Under the pieces are notes generated by a model, which had not been told where the DNA came from, made no database searches, and saw nothing but the letters and a program-made list of their open reading frames with translations. This document shows positions 10,510-19,950 of a DNA stretch of 64,000 nucleotides, piece after piece. Location: the NCBI RefSeq assembly GCF_000614145.1, contig NZ_BAKK01000008.1, positions 84,377 to 148,376 on the forward strand. Direction: 5' to 3'. Origin of the DNA: Bacteroides faecichinchillae JCM 17102. GTDB taxonomy: Bacteria > Bacteroidota > Bacteroidia > Bacteroidales > Bacteroidaceae. The first letter of the stretch is position 1; each line of letters opens with the position of its first letter. A program made the position numbers and the translations under genes.

Positions 10510-11442
10510 ATGATTAAGAAACTTTGCACAATCTTATTATCAGCCTTGCTTGCTGCGCCTCTTTGGGCGCAGCCTGCCAAAGGCGATAAGGGTGGTGTAG
10601 TGTTTGCTCCCCGTAAAGGTCAATGGCAAATCTCTTTGGTGTTAGGTGGAAGTAACTCTTTTTATAATGAGAATACAGGAAGCTATCTTCTACCTGCCTA
10701 CAATAATGCTGCCGGAAGCATCGGATTACCCAATGGTGGTACCGGAGGTATTCTGGATAAAGGTAGCACTTCCGGTGATGTTATTGCAAATGGTAATCAA
10801 TCAGGTTATCTGAATGATTTCTTACAGATTAACGGGTTTAATAATAATAGCTTGGTGAATATAGTTGGCTTGCAAGCCAAATATTTTTTCAATGATTGTT
10901 GGGATGTCAATTTCTCTTTGGGGATGAATATCAATGTTACTCCAAAGAAGGATTACATAGAAGGTGACAATAGTGTGACCGATATGGTAATTCCCAACCA
11001 GAAATATGTCAATGCGCAAACCACTAATAATTGGTATGCAAATGTTGGCACCGAGCGTTATTTTAAGACAGGCAATCCACGCATCCATCCTTATATAGGG
11101 GCTATGGTTGGCTTCCAGATGGCACGTATTGAAACAATGGAGCCTTATACTGGTAAAATTTATATGAGTGAGGACGATGATAGCGAAGACAATGCCGTAG
11201 ACCAGCAAGTCTATTTGCCTGCAGGTAAAGTAGGTCAGATGTTTGGCATCAAGGGTGCTCTTGTGGGTGGTATTGAATATAGCTTAGCTAACGGATTTGT
11301 TATTGGTTTTGAATGTCAACCATTAGCATATCGTTATGATATCATTCAAATTGCCCCCAAAGGATTCGACAAATATAATTTGTCACATCACAATATAAAA
11401 ATTATTGATATGCCGGTATTGAAGCTCGGTTTCCGGTTTTAA
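10510..11442 (+). CDS. Outer-membrane beta-barrel protein, function unknown
   Basis: 310 residues with a clear signal peptide (cleavage after ...APLWA-Q, about residue 20). The rest shows alternating aromatic/hydrophobic strands with Gly- and Asn-rich turns, and ends in a terminal Phe (VLKLGFRF), the beta-barrel assembly signal. The segment WYANVGTERYFKTG followed by IHPYIGAMVGFQ looks like two long strands with a tight turn. It starts 21 bases after the coiled-coil lipoprotein gene and is surely co-transcribed. It could anchor the rod or form a channel with it. No family name assigned. Confidence 0.7.
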   Translation: MIKKLCTILLSALLAAPLWAQPAKGDKGGVVFAPRKGQWQISLVLGGSNSFYNENTGSYLLPAYNNAAGSIGLPNGGTGGILDKGSTSGDVIANGNQSGYLNDFLQINGFNNNSLVNIVGLQAKYFFNDCWDVNFSLGMNINVTPKKDYIEGDNSVTDMVIPNQKYVNAQTTNNWYANVGTERYFKTGNPRIHPYIGAMVGFQMARIETMEPYTGKIYMSEDDDSEDNAVDQQVYLPAGKVGQMFGIKGALVGGIEYSLANGFVIGFECQPLAYRYDIIQIAPKGFDKYNLSHHNIKIIDMPVLKLGFRF

Positions 11443-11545
11443 TAGAACTGTGCGTTAATAATAACGTAATGTATGTAAATACAGGGAAGGCGGTTTTGCT
11501 AACATGATTAGCCGGATCGTCTTCTTTGCTTAAATAAATCCAAAA

Positions 11546-12121
11546 ATGAGAAAATATTTTCTGCTTTTACTTTTACTTGTGTGCAGTTGGGTAATGGAAA
11601 GTTGTAGAAAACAACAAATACAGTCACGTTGTATAGTGGAGATGAAAATAGAATATCCCGAATATACTCAGGGTTATCTAAAAAAATTAGACGGTAAGCA
11701 ATTGGATTCGCTTATAGTGATCAACGGTCATTTAAATTTGGAACGTACAGATACTCTTTTGATGCCTTATGTGGCATTCATTAGCCTCAAGAATCCAACA
11801 GATTCTATAGATCGGATTGAAATACCATTCGTGGTAGAAGGTGGAAAAGTTAATATCGAGATTGGGGAGTATATCAATATAAGTGGAACTCCGCTCAATC
11901 AACGTCTGCAAGATTACCTGAATGATTTGCAGGCTTTACGTTCTAGTCTTGATGAAAAGACACTCTCAATAAAGGAAACTAACCATATCTTTTCCGAATT
12001 CTACAGACAACAGATTCTGAATAATAAAAATAATGTACTTGGACAGTATATTTATAAGAGCTATGGTGTTCATTTGAATGACACAGATCGTGATCTGGTA
12101 AAAGCACAGTTGGATAGTTAA
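11546..12121 (+). CDS. DUF4369-type lipoprotein
   Basis: 191 residues. A lipoprotein signal peptide ends with MES and Cys20. The body has the pattern of DUF4369 (G-YLKKLDGKQLDSLIVINGHLNL..., then a glycine-rich strand pair EGGKVNIEIGE), a beta domain usually found in front of thioredoxin-like domains in Bacteroidetes; here the thioredoxin part is absent and the tail is helical. It lies between the beta-barrel and the OmpA-family gene, 13 bases before the latter. The DUF4369 call is from pattern memory and needs a profile search. Confidence 0.6.
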   Translation: MRKYFLLLLLLVCSWVMESCRKQQIQSRCIVEMKIEYPEYTQGYLKKLDGKQLDSLIVINGHLNLERTDTLLMPYVAFISLKNPTDSIDRIEIPFVVEGGKVNIEIGEYINISGTPLNQRLQDYLNDLQALRSSLDEKTLSIKETNHIFSEFYRQQILNNKNNVLGQYIYKSYGVHLNDTDRDLVKAQLDS

Positions 12122-12134
12122 AAAACAGTTTACT

Positions 12135-13202
12135 ATGAAATTTAAATCAATTATTACTTTTCTAACACTTGCAGCTGCGTATGTAGGCGTGCAAGCACAA
12201 GAAATGAACCCGAATCCATGGTTTATTCAAGGGCAGCTTGGTGCTTCTTATTCTAGCGGTGATGCAAACTTTGGAAAGCTGATCGCACCTTCGGGAGCCA
12301 TTTCTTTCGGTAAGTACTTCTCACCTGTATGGGGAGCCCGATTTTCTATTAGTGGTTGGCAAGGACGTGTCGGTTCGGAAATAACTAAAAAAGCTCATGG
12401 GTTTTACTATGGTGCTGCTACTGTAGACGGATTGATGAACCTTAGTCAGTTAATACGGAAATATCCCGAACGTTTATTCGATGTAAATGTGATTGCCGGT
12501 ATAGGTTTCAATCGTGCTTTTAGCAGTAGCGTTAGTTCTTTTATGGGACGATTGGGATTACAAGGAAGCTTCCAGATGAATGATGCACTTGATTTTAATA
12601 TCGAAGTTACCGCCAATGGTGTATCTGATCGCTGGAACGGACGTGATGATCATTCTATTGATACTTACTTTAATCTGGGATTAGGTTTTACCTATAAATT
12701 CAGAACAGGATATAAATGTGTTACTTGTATATCGAAAGAATATCCAGAAATGCTTTATACGGAAGAAGAAGTGAATGAAATGATCAATCAACAGCGTGCG
12801 AAAACTGTAGAGAAGATTATTCAAAAGACAGATACTGTAGTGATAAATTCTGAAACCGCATCCAGTACAAAAGTGGTAAGAGGTATCAGAAGTCACGTGG
12901 GATTTGGACTTGCCAAAACAAATATTGAAGAGAGTCAAGTGTTAAACATACTTGCTATTGTTGATTACATGAAGCAATTTCCCAATGCAAAAGCTACTAT
13001 TATGGGATATGCCGATAATGGAACTGGAAGCCGGGAAATTAATCTGAGACTTGCCAAGCAACGTGCCGAAGCTGTTGCCAATCAGTTGATCAACAAATAC
13101 GGCATTAGTAAAGACCGTCTCACCGTATCAAGTATGAAAGATAGAGAACAACCTTTCCAGACTAACGACTGGAACCGGGTTGTGATTATAATTGCTAATT
13201 AG
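12135..13202 (+). CDS. OmpA-family outer-membrane protein
   Basis: 355 residues. Signal peptide to about residue 21 (VQA-Q). Residues ~25-195 form a small beta-barrel. A linker carries CVTC and a Glu-rich helix, and the last ~105 residues are an OmpA-like peptidoglycan-binding domain: VLNILAIVDYMKQFPNAKATIMGYADNGTG, then NLRLAKQRAEAVANQLI and the C-terminal RVVIII strand. The aspartate and arginine positions expected to bind diaminopimelate are present. It closes the four-gene envelope run and is followed by a strong terminator, so the cluster probably links surface lipoprotein, outer membrane and cell wall. Confidence 0.85.
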   Translation: MKFKSIITFLTLAAAYVGVQAQEMNPNPWFIQGQLGASYSSGDANFGKLIAPSGAISFGKYFSPVWGARFSISGWQGRVGSEITKKAHGFYYGAATVDGLMNLSQLIRKYPERLFDVNVIAGIGFNRAFSSSVSSFMGRLGLQGSFQMNDALDFNIEVTANGVSDRWNGRDDHSIDTYFNLGLGFTYKFRTGYKCVTCISKEYPEMLYTEEEVNEMINQQRAKTVEKIIQKTDTVVINSETASSTKVVRGIRSHVGFGLAKTNIEESQVLNILAIVDYMKQFPNAKATIMGYADNGTGSREINLRLAKQRAEAVANQLINKYGISKDRLTVSSMKDREQPFQTNDWNRVVIIIAN

Positions 13203-13259
13203 TCCATTTTAGTAAAAAGGCTTTTATTGTTTTCAATAAAAAGCTCTCTATTAGGACAA

Positions 13260-13299
13260 GGTGCCAGGAATCCTTTAGGAATCCTGGCACCTTTCTTTT
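13260..13299 (+). terminator. Terminator of the envelope cluster
   Basis: Ten-base perfect arms GGTGCCAGGA/TCCTGGCACC with a 12-base loop, followed by TTTCTTTT. Confidence 0.85.
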
Positions 13300-13394
13300 A
13301 GAATATGCCATTCTTATAGGAGTTGGTGAACATAATTCTTAGGATGTTTAAATTTTGTATTAAGAAAAAGTATCTGTATCTTGATTAGATTGTT

Positions 13395-13402
13395 TATCTT
13401 TG
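13395..13402 (+). promoter_or_regulatory. -7 box before the STAND ATPase gene
   Basis: TATCTTTG fits TAnnTTTG and lies 66 bases before the start codon. No good -33 TTTG is seen at the right spacing. Confidence 0.45.
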
Positions 13403-13467
13403 TTGTAAATGACGGTGAGATGTAGACTTGTCTGATTTCACAAACGAAATAATTAAATACTGATATT

Positions 13468-16400
13468 ATGAAACGCAGAAGATTTAAAACCATTCGTGTC
13501 TTTGTTAGTTCAACCTTTAAAGACTTGAAAGAAGAAAGAGATTATTTATTTTTGCATGCATTCCGAGAGTTGGAGACGTATTGTAAAAGTAAAGGCTGGA
13601 AATTTCAGCCAATAGATTTGCGTTGGGGGATTAGTGCCAATGCTGCATTTAAAAATAAAACCATGCAGACTTGTCTGGAAGAATTGAGACATTGTCAGGA
13701 TATCTCGCCACGACCTAATTTTATTACTTTATTAGGAGATGTTTATGGGTGGAAACCACTTCCTGCAGAGTTGGATGTAGCATTAGTCGAAAAAATGTTT
13801 GATGACTTTTCTGATGCTGATATTCAGTTGTTTAAAGACCATTATGAATATATTGATTATAATAGCATAGATGCAAATAGTATTCCTAAACCTGTTTATG
13901 TGTTGGTAGAAAGGCATGGGGCTTATCTGGATAATTACGAACTCTATCGGCAGCAAGTAGAAGAGCCATTGCATAAGTTATTGACAGATTGGGCAGCCTT
14001 GCATCTTGAAAATCCCGATAATATGGTTACAAACTGTAGTTGTAGTAACTGTGAATTGAGTGAAGAGCAGAAAAATAGGCTGAAGATGGAAAGGTCGGCT
14101 ACTGAGCAAGAAATATATGAGGGGATATTCTGCGCTGACTTACCCGAGAATCATGTTTATGCATACTTAAAGAATGGCATGGAGGGAGATGATCCAGATG
14201 TGAAAAGACTGAAAAAACTGCTGACTGGTAGGTTAAAAGAAAATACAATAGCCTTTACAAAGGTTGAAGAACTCGACAGGTCGATTTATCATAATCTGAA
14301 ACGAGTGATTGATGATGAAATAGCAAGTTATGTAGAGGATGACGAAGAGCTGATTAATGAATTCTTTGCAAATGAAAGAATTGCCGCTTTTAGAGGTCGT
14401 ACTACAGAGTTAGAAGCTATTGATGGTTATATTAATTCGACTGATGAAAGGACTCCTTTTCTTGTGACAGGTGAGGCAGGTTGTGGAAAAACTACATTAT
14501 TAGCTTTTTCGGCTGCTCAACAGAGGAAGGTCGATCCTGAATGTTTGGTCATACAGAGGTTTATCGGGGTAAACAAACACGCTTCTCGTGACAAGGATAT
14601 CGTAATGAGCATTTGTAAAGTGATTATCCAGCGTTTCGGTATGAGTGAGTGGTCAATACCAACAAAGCCGGATGAGTTGAATGGCTTTTTTATGTTCCTG
14701 CTTGGCTCTATATCACCGGAGAAGAAGGTGGTGATTTATATAGATGCACTCGATCAACTGGATAATGACAGTAGTAAGGATTACTTGTGGCTTCCAATGC
14801 TATTGCAGGAGAATGTGAAAATTATATTGTCGTGTTTGCCAAATGCGGAATATGAAACATTGGTTGAAAGAGGATGTCGGACTTGCCGGATAGAAAAGAT
14901 GGATGAGGTGGATGCTGAAAGTATACTTCGATTTTGGTTGCAACGTGAGAAAAGAACAATATCGGATTGGCAGATGAAGAAGGTGATGTCATTGTTTAGG
15001 CAGAGTGGAGCCAATATGTTGTATCTGCGATTGTGTTTTGAGAAATTGCGAAAAAGCAGAAGCTATGATTCATTGAATGATATGGTCGGAAATTTGCAGA
15101 ATTTCATCATATATTTTTTTGAAAAGGTGCTTACTGAGCAGGAAGGACATTCACCTATTTTAGTTAAGAAAATCATTTCTTATCTTTATGTAGCTAAAAA
15201 TGGATTGAATGATATTGAGATACTGGAACTCCTGAGCAAAGATGCTGAGTTTATAGCTGATTTCAATCAGGAGAAGTTTCATGCCAATTGCGGAGATAAG
15301 GTACCGATAATTCTGTGGTTGGGCTTGTACAATGACATGAGGCATTATTTATCAGAGAGAATAACTCCGGGGGGAGAAGTCGTTACTTTTTATCACCGAT
15401 GCATCCGGGAGACTGTTAAAGAAATGTATTTGTTTGAGGGGGCGCAACCGTCAGAGGAGAAGATTCATAGTTTAGAGGCTGATTATTTTGGAAGCCAACC
15501 TTGGTACTACGATGTGAATGAACGTGTGGTGAATCAACGAAAAACAGAAGAGTATCCTTATCATTTGGCTTTGTCCGGGGAAAAAGAGCGTTTGGTGAGC
15601 GAGATGTGTAGTTTGAGTTTCATGAGAGCTAAGTCCGTTGCACGTAATGTGCAAGGATTGATTGACGATTTTTATCGGGCACTTTTAACTTTCGAAGTTT
15701 TCTCTCAGCAGGATCAGAAAATGCAAGAGCGATTGAAGCAATATGATTTGTATGCGGAACAATTAATAACTTCTTTTACCTCTCCGGATAAGAATCCTGT
15801 ATTGAATTCGGTTTCGATGTGTAGAAAGGAGATTGGGAATGATGTAATAGTGACTGAAGCAGAAGAGGAGACATGTCTGTATGATCGCCTGTTCTATTTT
15901 TATCATTTCATACTGTTTATGCAATCGGAATTGAATGAGTTACACGATGTCTCTCCCGGTTATATTGAGCTTCTGGAAGATTATTATAGAAATGAGAAGA
16001 GTGATGTGGGTTGTCATGATATAGCTTTTGAACTGGTATCGGCAGTTAATAGTTCATTGGTCCACATGTCGATTTCGCTTAATCAGCGTTCGCTTTATGT
16101 AGAAACCATAGGAGGAGATTTTTATCAATATGATTTACATAGTGGAAAGCTGGTTCGACGATTGGATGTATTGCTGTGTAAGGAGTGCCATGATTTCAAT
16201 ATGAGTGCCGACGAAAAGTTCTTTTTTTGTACTGATTTGAAGGCGAATGAATTTATCTTGTTTTCTATTGATGAAAAGAGAATTGTAAAATCATTGCATG
16301 TCGATTTCCCTATCGGACATTTTTATAATCGGTTTTTATCTATGGTTGCATCGGGACAACCGCCACATTCATTGTTAGATCAGATATCGCTTTCCTCTGA

Positions 16401-18108
16401 TTTGCATCATGTCAGTTTTCGTTTATATGGGGATAAAATTTGTTGTTGGGATATTGAAAAGAATGCGGTTGATATATTATTTGATGATTTGAATAGTGAA
16501 AAAAAGGCGAATATAAAAGATACGGAAGATTGTATGTCTCATAAAGTTACTGCCGGCTTTCTTCCGGAATATCATTATCAATTGCTAATTTCAATGCATC
16601 CGATTATTAGCGCTTTATACTTGAACGGGTTGGTCGTAATGATGGCCTATGCTGAAAGTTATGAACGTTATTTGGGAGATAAACTGTTTTCTGATGATTC
16701 TTCGATAATTGGATGTCATATGTATAAGTTAAGCGAGTGGATTGAAGAAAGTAAGGATATTTATATTCTTGCTTCCGGGATAGCTGTTAACTCTAAATAT
16801 ATTGCGTTTATATTATCTGATCAGAGAGTGCTTGTGGGTGAAATGAGTGTAGAAAATAGTATTTCTATATTAAATGAGTTCCACTTGCCGGATGCAAAAG
16901 TAGAGATGTTGGATTTTCAATACTATCATATTGAGGTTAGTACTGATGCAAAAAGAGTACTTTGTATCACGAAGAATGGAAATTATGTATATGATACTGA
17001 ACAGAATAATTTATATTCTGTTCTTCTCGATTATCAATCTATTCGCTTTATTTGTATGACAGCTGATGCCTCAAAGGTAGCATTATTTGCTGATGACGGT
17101 TTATTGCATATTACGGATTTAGAACTTTCGTCATTGTTGTCCGTAGCTCCCGAAATAGAAAGTAGTGACAGTGTAAGAAGAAGTAAATACGATTTGGCGA
17201 ATGGTAATGAGGTCTTTGTAGATTATAAGCAAAAATCAGTTATACTTGAGAATACCGATAAGGAGGTAGAGACAATTTCTTTTAAAGAGAAAATCGAGCA
17301 GTTCAGTGTATCAGCTAATTCCAAATATTTTATGGTTGTTACCTTTCCCTCATGTACTGTTCATGCTTATGACTTTACCGGTCGGTGTATCTGGAAACAG
17401 AACCTGAAAAAACATAAATACTTCTTTAAAAGAAAACATAAAGATGGAAGTTCTTTGGGAATAGAATTTGATTTTTTCTCTGATATGAAACATCTGGTGA
17501 TAGTGGCTTATAAAAAAGTATTTTACTTGAGTGAAGATAGTGATGTTGTATATACTTGCCCATTAAAGATTAACGACTCATTTAATAATATTTTATGCTT
17601 GAATGACGGGAAAACATTTTGGATTTATAATTCGAATGATTTAGACTCAGTAGTGAACTGTACTATTCGCGATGGTTCAATAGCTTGGAAGTATGCCGAC
17701 GAATATTTTAATATTGGACATTATTTTGCGGACGGCCGACGGATGCTGGTAAGGTTGAATTCGCAACAAAGAAGATTTGTGGCCCAACATTCGGATATTG
17801 ATGTAGATATTGTCGATCTTCCGGACGGATTCTATATTTACGACATCGTGACGAAAAAGTATATAACCGTTTATGTACAGGAAAATATAGAGCAAAATAC
17901 ATGGTTCCTTTCAACAGACGAAAAGTATATTGTTATACAGAGAATGCAACATTTTCGTATCTATGATTCTGTAACCGGTAAATTATTGAATACTCTTCCT
18001 GCATTTGATTTTGATTGTTTTAAGAACGATACTTTTTATTTTAGATCAAAACAAAGAAGTTATCAGGTGTCACTTAAGAATGATTTGGAAATTGTTAAAC
18101 ATTCCTGA
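13468..18108 (+). CDS. DUF4062 - STAND (NACHT-type) ATPase - beta-propeller protein
   Basis: 1546 residues, cytoplasmic, no signal peptide. Residues about 8-150 are a DUF4062 domain (KTIRVFVSSTFKDLKEERDYL..., DLRWGIS...). A Cys-rich knuckle follows (Cys190, 192, 195). Residues ~310-620 are a STAND-type P-loop ATPase: Walker A GEAGCGKT (335-342) and Walker B VVIYIDALDQLD with Asp426/Asp429. A helical region follows to ~830, and the rest (~860-1546) is WD40/beta-propeller-like with repeated strands such as VSANSKYFMVV and LSTDEKYIVI. The order effector-like domain, switch ATPase, repeat sensor matches immune-type STAND proteins and eukaryotic NWD1/TEP1. It is a single gene with its own promoter and no partner. 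An antiphage or stress-sensor role is inference. Confidence 0.85.
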   Translation: MKRRRFKTIRVFVSSTFKDLKEERDYLFLHAFRELETYCKSKGWKFQPIDLRWGISANAAFKNKTMQTCLEELRHCQDISPRPNFITLLGDVYGWKPLPAELDVALVEKMFDDFSDADIQLFKDHYEYIDYNSIDANSIPKPVYVLVERHGAYLDNYELYRQQVEEPLHKLLTDWAALHLENPDNMVTNCSCSNCELSEEQKNRLKMERSATEQEIYEGIFCADLPENHVYAYLKNGMEGDDPDVKRLKKLLTGRLKENTIAFTKVEELDRSIYHNLKRVIDDEIASYVEDDEELINEFFANERIAAFRGRTTELEAIDGYINSTDERTPFLVTGEAGCGKTTLLAFSAAQQRKVDPECLVIQRFIGVNKHASRDKDIVMSICKVIIQRFGMSEWSIPTKPDELNGFFMFLLGSISPEKKVVIYIDALDQLDNDSSKDYLWLPMLLQENVKIILSCLPNAEYETLVERGCRTCRIEKMDEVDAESILRFWLQREKRTISDWQMKKVMSLFRQSGANMLYLRLCFEKLRKSRSYDSLNDMVGNLQNFIIYFFEKVLTEQEGHSPILVKKIISYLYVAKNGLNDIEILELLSKDAEFIADFNQEKFHANCGDKVPIILWLGLYNDMRHYLSERITPGGEVVTFYHRCIRETVKEMYLFEGAQPSEEKIHSLEADYFGSQPWYYDVNERVVNQRKTEEYPYHLALSGEKERLVSEMCSLSFMRAKSVARNVQGLIDDFYRALLTFEVFSQQDQKMQERLKQYDLYAEQLITSFTSPDKNPVLNSVSMCRKEIGNDVIVTEAEEETCLYDRLFYFYHFILFMQSELNELHDVSPGYIELLEDYYRNEKSDVGCHDIAFELVSAVNSSLVHMSISLNQRSLYVETIGGDFYQYDLHSGKLVRRLDVLLCKECHDFNMSADEKFFFCTDLKANEFILFSIDEKRIVKSLHVDFPIGHFYNRFLSMVASGQPPHSLLDQISLSSDLHHVSFRLYGDKICCWDIEKNAVDILFDDLNSEKKANIKDTEDCMSHKVTAGFLPEYHYQLLISMHPIISALYLNGLVVMMAYAESYERYLGDKLFSDDSSIIGCHMYKLSEWIEESKDIYILASGIAVNSKYIAFILSDQRVLVGEMSVENSISILNEFHLPDAKVEMLDFQYYHIEVSTDAKRVLCITKNGNYVYDTEQNNLYSVLLDYQSIRFICMTADASKVALFADDGLLHITDLELSSLLSVAPEIESSDSVRRSKYDLANGNEVFVDYKQKSVILENTDKEVETISFKEKIEQFSVSANSKYFMVVTFPSCTVHAYDFTGRCIWKQNLKKHKYFFKRKHKDGSSLGIEFDFFSDMKHLVIVAYKKVFYLSEDSDVVYTCPLKINDSFNNILCLNDGKTFWIYNSNDLDSVVNCTIRDGSIAWKYADEYFNIGHYFADGRRMLVRLNSQQRRFVAQHSDIDVDIVDLPDGFYIYDIVTKKYITVYVQENIEQNTWFLSTDEKYIVIQRMQHFRIYDSVTGKLLNTLPAFDFDCFKNDTFYFRSKQRSYQVSLKNDLEIVKHS

Positions 18109-18144
18109 ATACTATTTTTTTTATTAGCATATGTATATTGTGAC

Positions 18145-18290
18145 GAGGCTGTTCGAAAAGTCTATTAGTTCTATAGCATTTTTCATTCGTAGTGAAGGAC
18201 CTCTTCTTTGAAGTATTTAAGAGCAGTCCTTTAATAAGCTCAGGACGACAGAGTAAAATGATAGCATATAATTACTTTTCAGACAGCCTC
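18145..18290. repeat. MITE-like element with 17-bp imperfect terminal inverted repeats
   Basis: Left end GAGGCTGTTCGAAAAGT and right end ACTTTTCAGACAGCCTC are inverted repeats with two mismatches in the middle, enclosing about 110 non-coding bases. The interior includes a run like GTCCTTTAATAAGCTCAGGA, close to the GTCCTTCGACAAGCTCAGGA sequence that recurs in many bacterial interspersed repeats (from memory). No target-site duplication is obvious. It lies between the convergent STAND gene and bioD. Confidence 0.55.
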
Positions 18291-18313
18291 TCTGATAAAA
18301 TACAATTTAGTCT

Positions 18314-18964
18314 TTAAATTTCAGAGATCTCAGGTACTAAAAGAAATTTGGTACCTGGAAAGTTCTTCTCCAAATAAGTATGAATGAACTCCATCGTATC
18401 ATTCTGAATAGTTTTGTCTTCTATAGTCGGGTATAAATTATAAAGTACAGTATCTAGTATAATACCACGTCTTTGTATAGCTTCCAAACTTAGAAGCGTA
18501 TGATTAATACTACCCAATTTACCGGAAGTGACGAAGATTAATGGATATTGTTCTTGAGAGATGTAGTCGATAGTCAGGAGTTCTGTGGTAAGAGGTACCA
18601 TAAGACCACCCGCTCCTTCGAGTAGTACATAATCATAGCGTTTACTCAATTCTTGTGTGGAACGTTTGATTTTGTCAAAGTCGATGGGGCGGTTGTCCAG
18701 ACGGGCGGCGAGATGAGGAGAGGCCGGATAAGAAAAGATTTCCGGCATGGTTAGTCCTTCCTTGTCTTCTTGTGTAAAAGGGATTCCCATAATGCGTCGA
18801 TGTAGGTCGATGTCTTCGGAATGCCCTACATTACCGGTTTGAATAAACTTTTGTGTGATAGTTTTTTTTCCACTTTTATTCCATTCATGTGCCAGAAAAC
18901 CAGTGGCAAAACTTTTACCGGCATCGGTATCGATACCACTTACGAAATATACATTCTGTTTCAT
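18314..18964 (-). CDS. bioD: Dethiobiotin synthetase
   Basis: ATP-dependent closure of the ureido ring of dethiobiotin from 7,8-diaminopelargonate and CO2, 216 residues. The N-terminal P-loop variant [14 protein letters not shown] and the Mg-binding [12 protein letters not shown] motif identify it. It is the last gene of the minus-strand biotin operon; its ATG overlaps the bioC stop by four bases (ATGA), implying coupled translation. Confidence 0.93.
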   Translation of the reverse strand: MKQNVYFVSGIDTDAGKSFATGFLAHEWNKSGKKTITQKFIQTGNVGHSEDIDLHRRIMGIPFTQEDKEGLTMPEIFSYPASPHLAARLDNRPIDFDKIKRSTQELSKRYDYVLLEGAGGLMVPLTTELLTIDYISQEQYPLIFVTSGKLGSINHTLLSLEAIQRRGIILDTVLYNLYPTIEDKTIQNDTMEFIHTYLEKNFPGTKFLLVPEISEI

Positions 18965-19764
18965 ACTCTTTTTTTCTTTGCTATAATATAAATTGGATGA
19001 TATGTTAGAGGTACTGTACTACCTTGACTGAACACTTGGGTGTAGCGTTCACAAAAGCGATATAGATCACGACGAGTCCATGGATGTACTTTGGCTTTAT
19101 GATCTTGTTCTGTAGGTAAAGATGCAGGCGTTGATAGTCCGGTTACACCGGTTTGTTTCAGATGATAGAGCACTTTCATCGGATTCTCGAAGCGGAGAGG
19201 GATAATTTCTTCTTCTGAATACAAGATATCAAAGTGAGGAGATAAAGCTGCTTCTAACTCTTTTCGTGAACGATAAGGGAGTCCGTTTCCAGTGAGTTCT
19301 CTAACTTCTTTCATATTGTCTTTTCCAAATGTGCTGAAAGCAAAAAAGCCGTCTTCGTTGAGTAAGTTGTTGCATCTCTGAAAGAACTTTTCGAGAGATT
19401 CGAACCATTGCAAGGCAGAGCAGGAAGTGATTAATGAACTACTATTAGGAAAAAAGATATTTTCTGCATCTCCCGGAAGAAAGGCAACTTGGTGTTCTTT
19501 TAATAAATCTTCGCAGCAATATTTCATCTCTTCGCAAAGGTCATTCAACACCAGAGATTTCGGACGAAGACTTTGGAGCAACATGCGGGAATAAATTCCT
19601 GTTCCACAGCCGAATTCGATGACATTTGGGCAAGGAGCGGACAAGTGTTCTTGAAGAAGGTGGATCATCTTGTTGGCAATTTGCCTTTGTACATTTGCTT
19701 CCTCGGAATAGGTGGTGATGGCTTTAGAGAAGCGTTCGGCAATCAATGATTTATTCATGAGCAA
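18961..19764 (-). CDS. bioC: Malonyl-ACP O-methyltransferase
   Basis: SAM-dependent methyltransferase that caps malonyl-ACP as a methyl ester so that fatty-acid synthesis can make pimeloyl-ACP; 267 residues. The SAM-binding glycine motif [12 protein letters not shown] is followed by the acidic loop LVLNDL and the post-motif [11 protein letters not shown], typical of BioC. The start may be the ATG at 19764 or the second Met at 19758. It is separated from bioG upstream by 186 bases that hold a 22-bp repeat array, an unusual gap inside this otherwise tight operon. Confidence 0.9.
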   Translation of the reverse strand: MLMNKSLIAERFSKAITTYSEEANVQRQIANKMIHLLQEHLSAPCPNVIEFGCGTGIYSRMLLQSLRPKSLVLNDLCEEMKYCCEDLLKEHQVAFLPGDAENIFFPNSSSLITSCSALQWFESLEKFFQRCNNLLNEDGFFAFSTFGKDNMKEVRELTGNGLPYRSRKELEAALSPHFDILYSEEEIIPLRFENPMKVLYHLKQTGVTGLSTPASLPTEQDHKAKVHPWTRRDLYRFCERYTQVFSQGSTVPLTYHPIYIIAKKKRV

Positions 19765-19855
19765 TAATTAAAGTTTTACGCTTGATTTGCAATATTATAC
19801 TTTACTTCCACAAGTGGTTTTCTTAGGCTTGGGAAGGTTATTATTTATCCATTTG

Positions 19856-19943
19856 TTGAGTATTAATAGATTGTGTCTCAACTATTAATACTTCATTTCC
19901 CAGCTATTAATAGCCAATATCTCAATAGTTAAAAGCCTTGTTT
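19856..19943. repeat. Four tandem 22-bp units, AT-rich palindromic core
   Basis: The core ATTAATA recurs at 19862, 19884 and 19906, exactly 22 bases apart, and a degenerate GTTAAAA stands in phase at 19928. Units are roughly (T/C)(T/C)(C/G)A(A/G)CTATTAATAg plus nine variable bases; unit 3 contains the perfect palindrome GCTATTAATAGC. Placed between bioG and bioC. Confidence 0.75.
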
Positions 19944-19950
19944 GTTACTG

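Noticed and set aside
19856..19943. CRISPR array
   Set aside because: Units are 22 bp with no unique spacers of normal length and no cas genes; repeats are degenerate.
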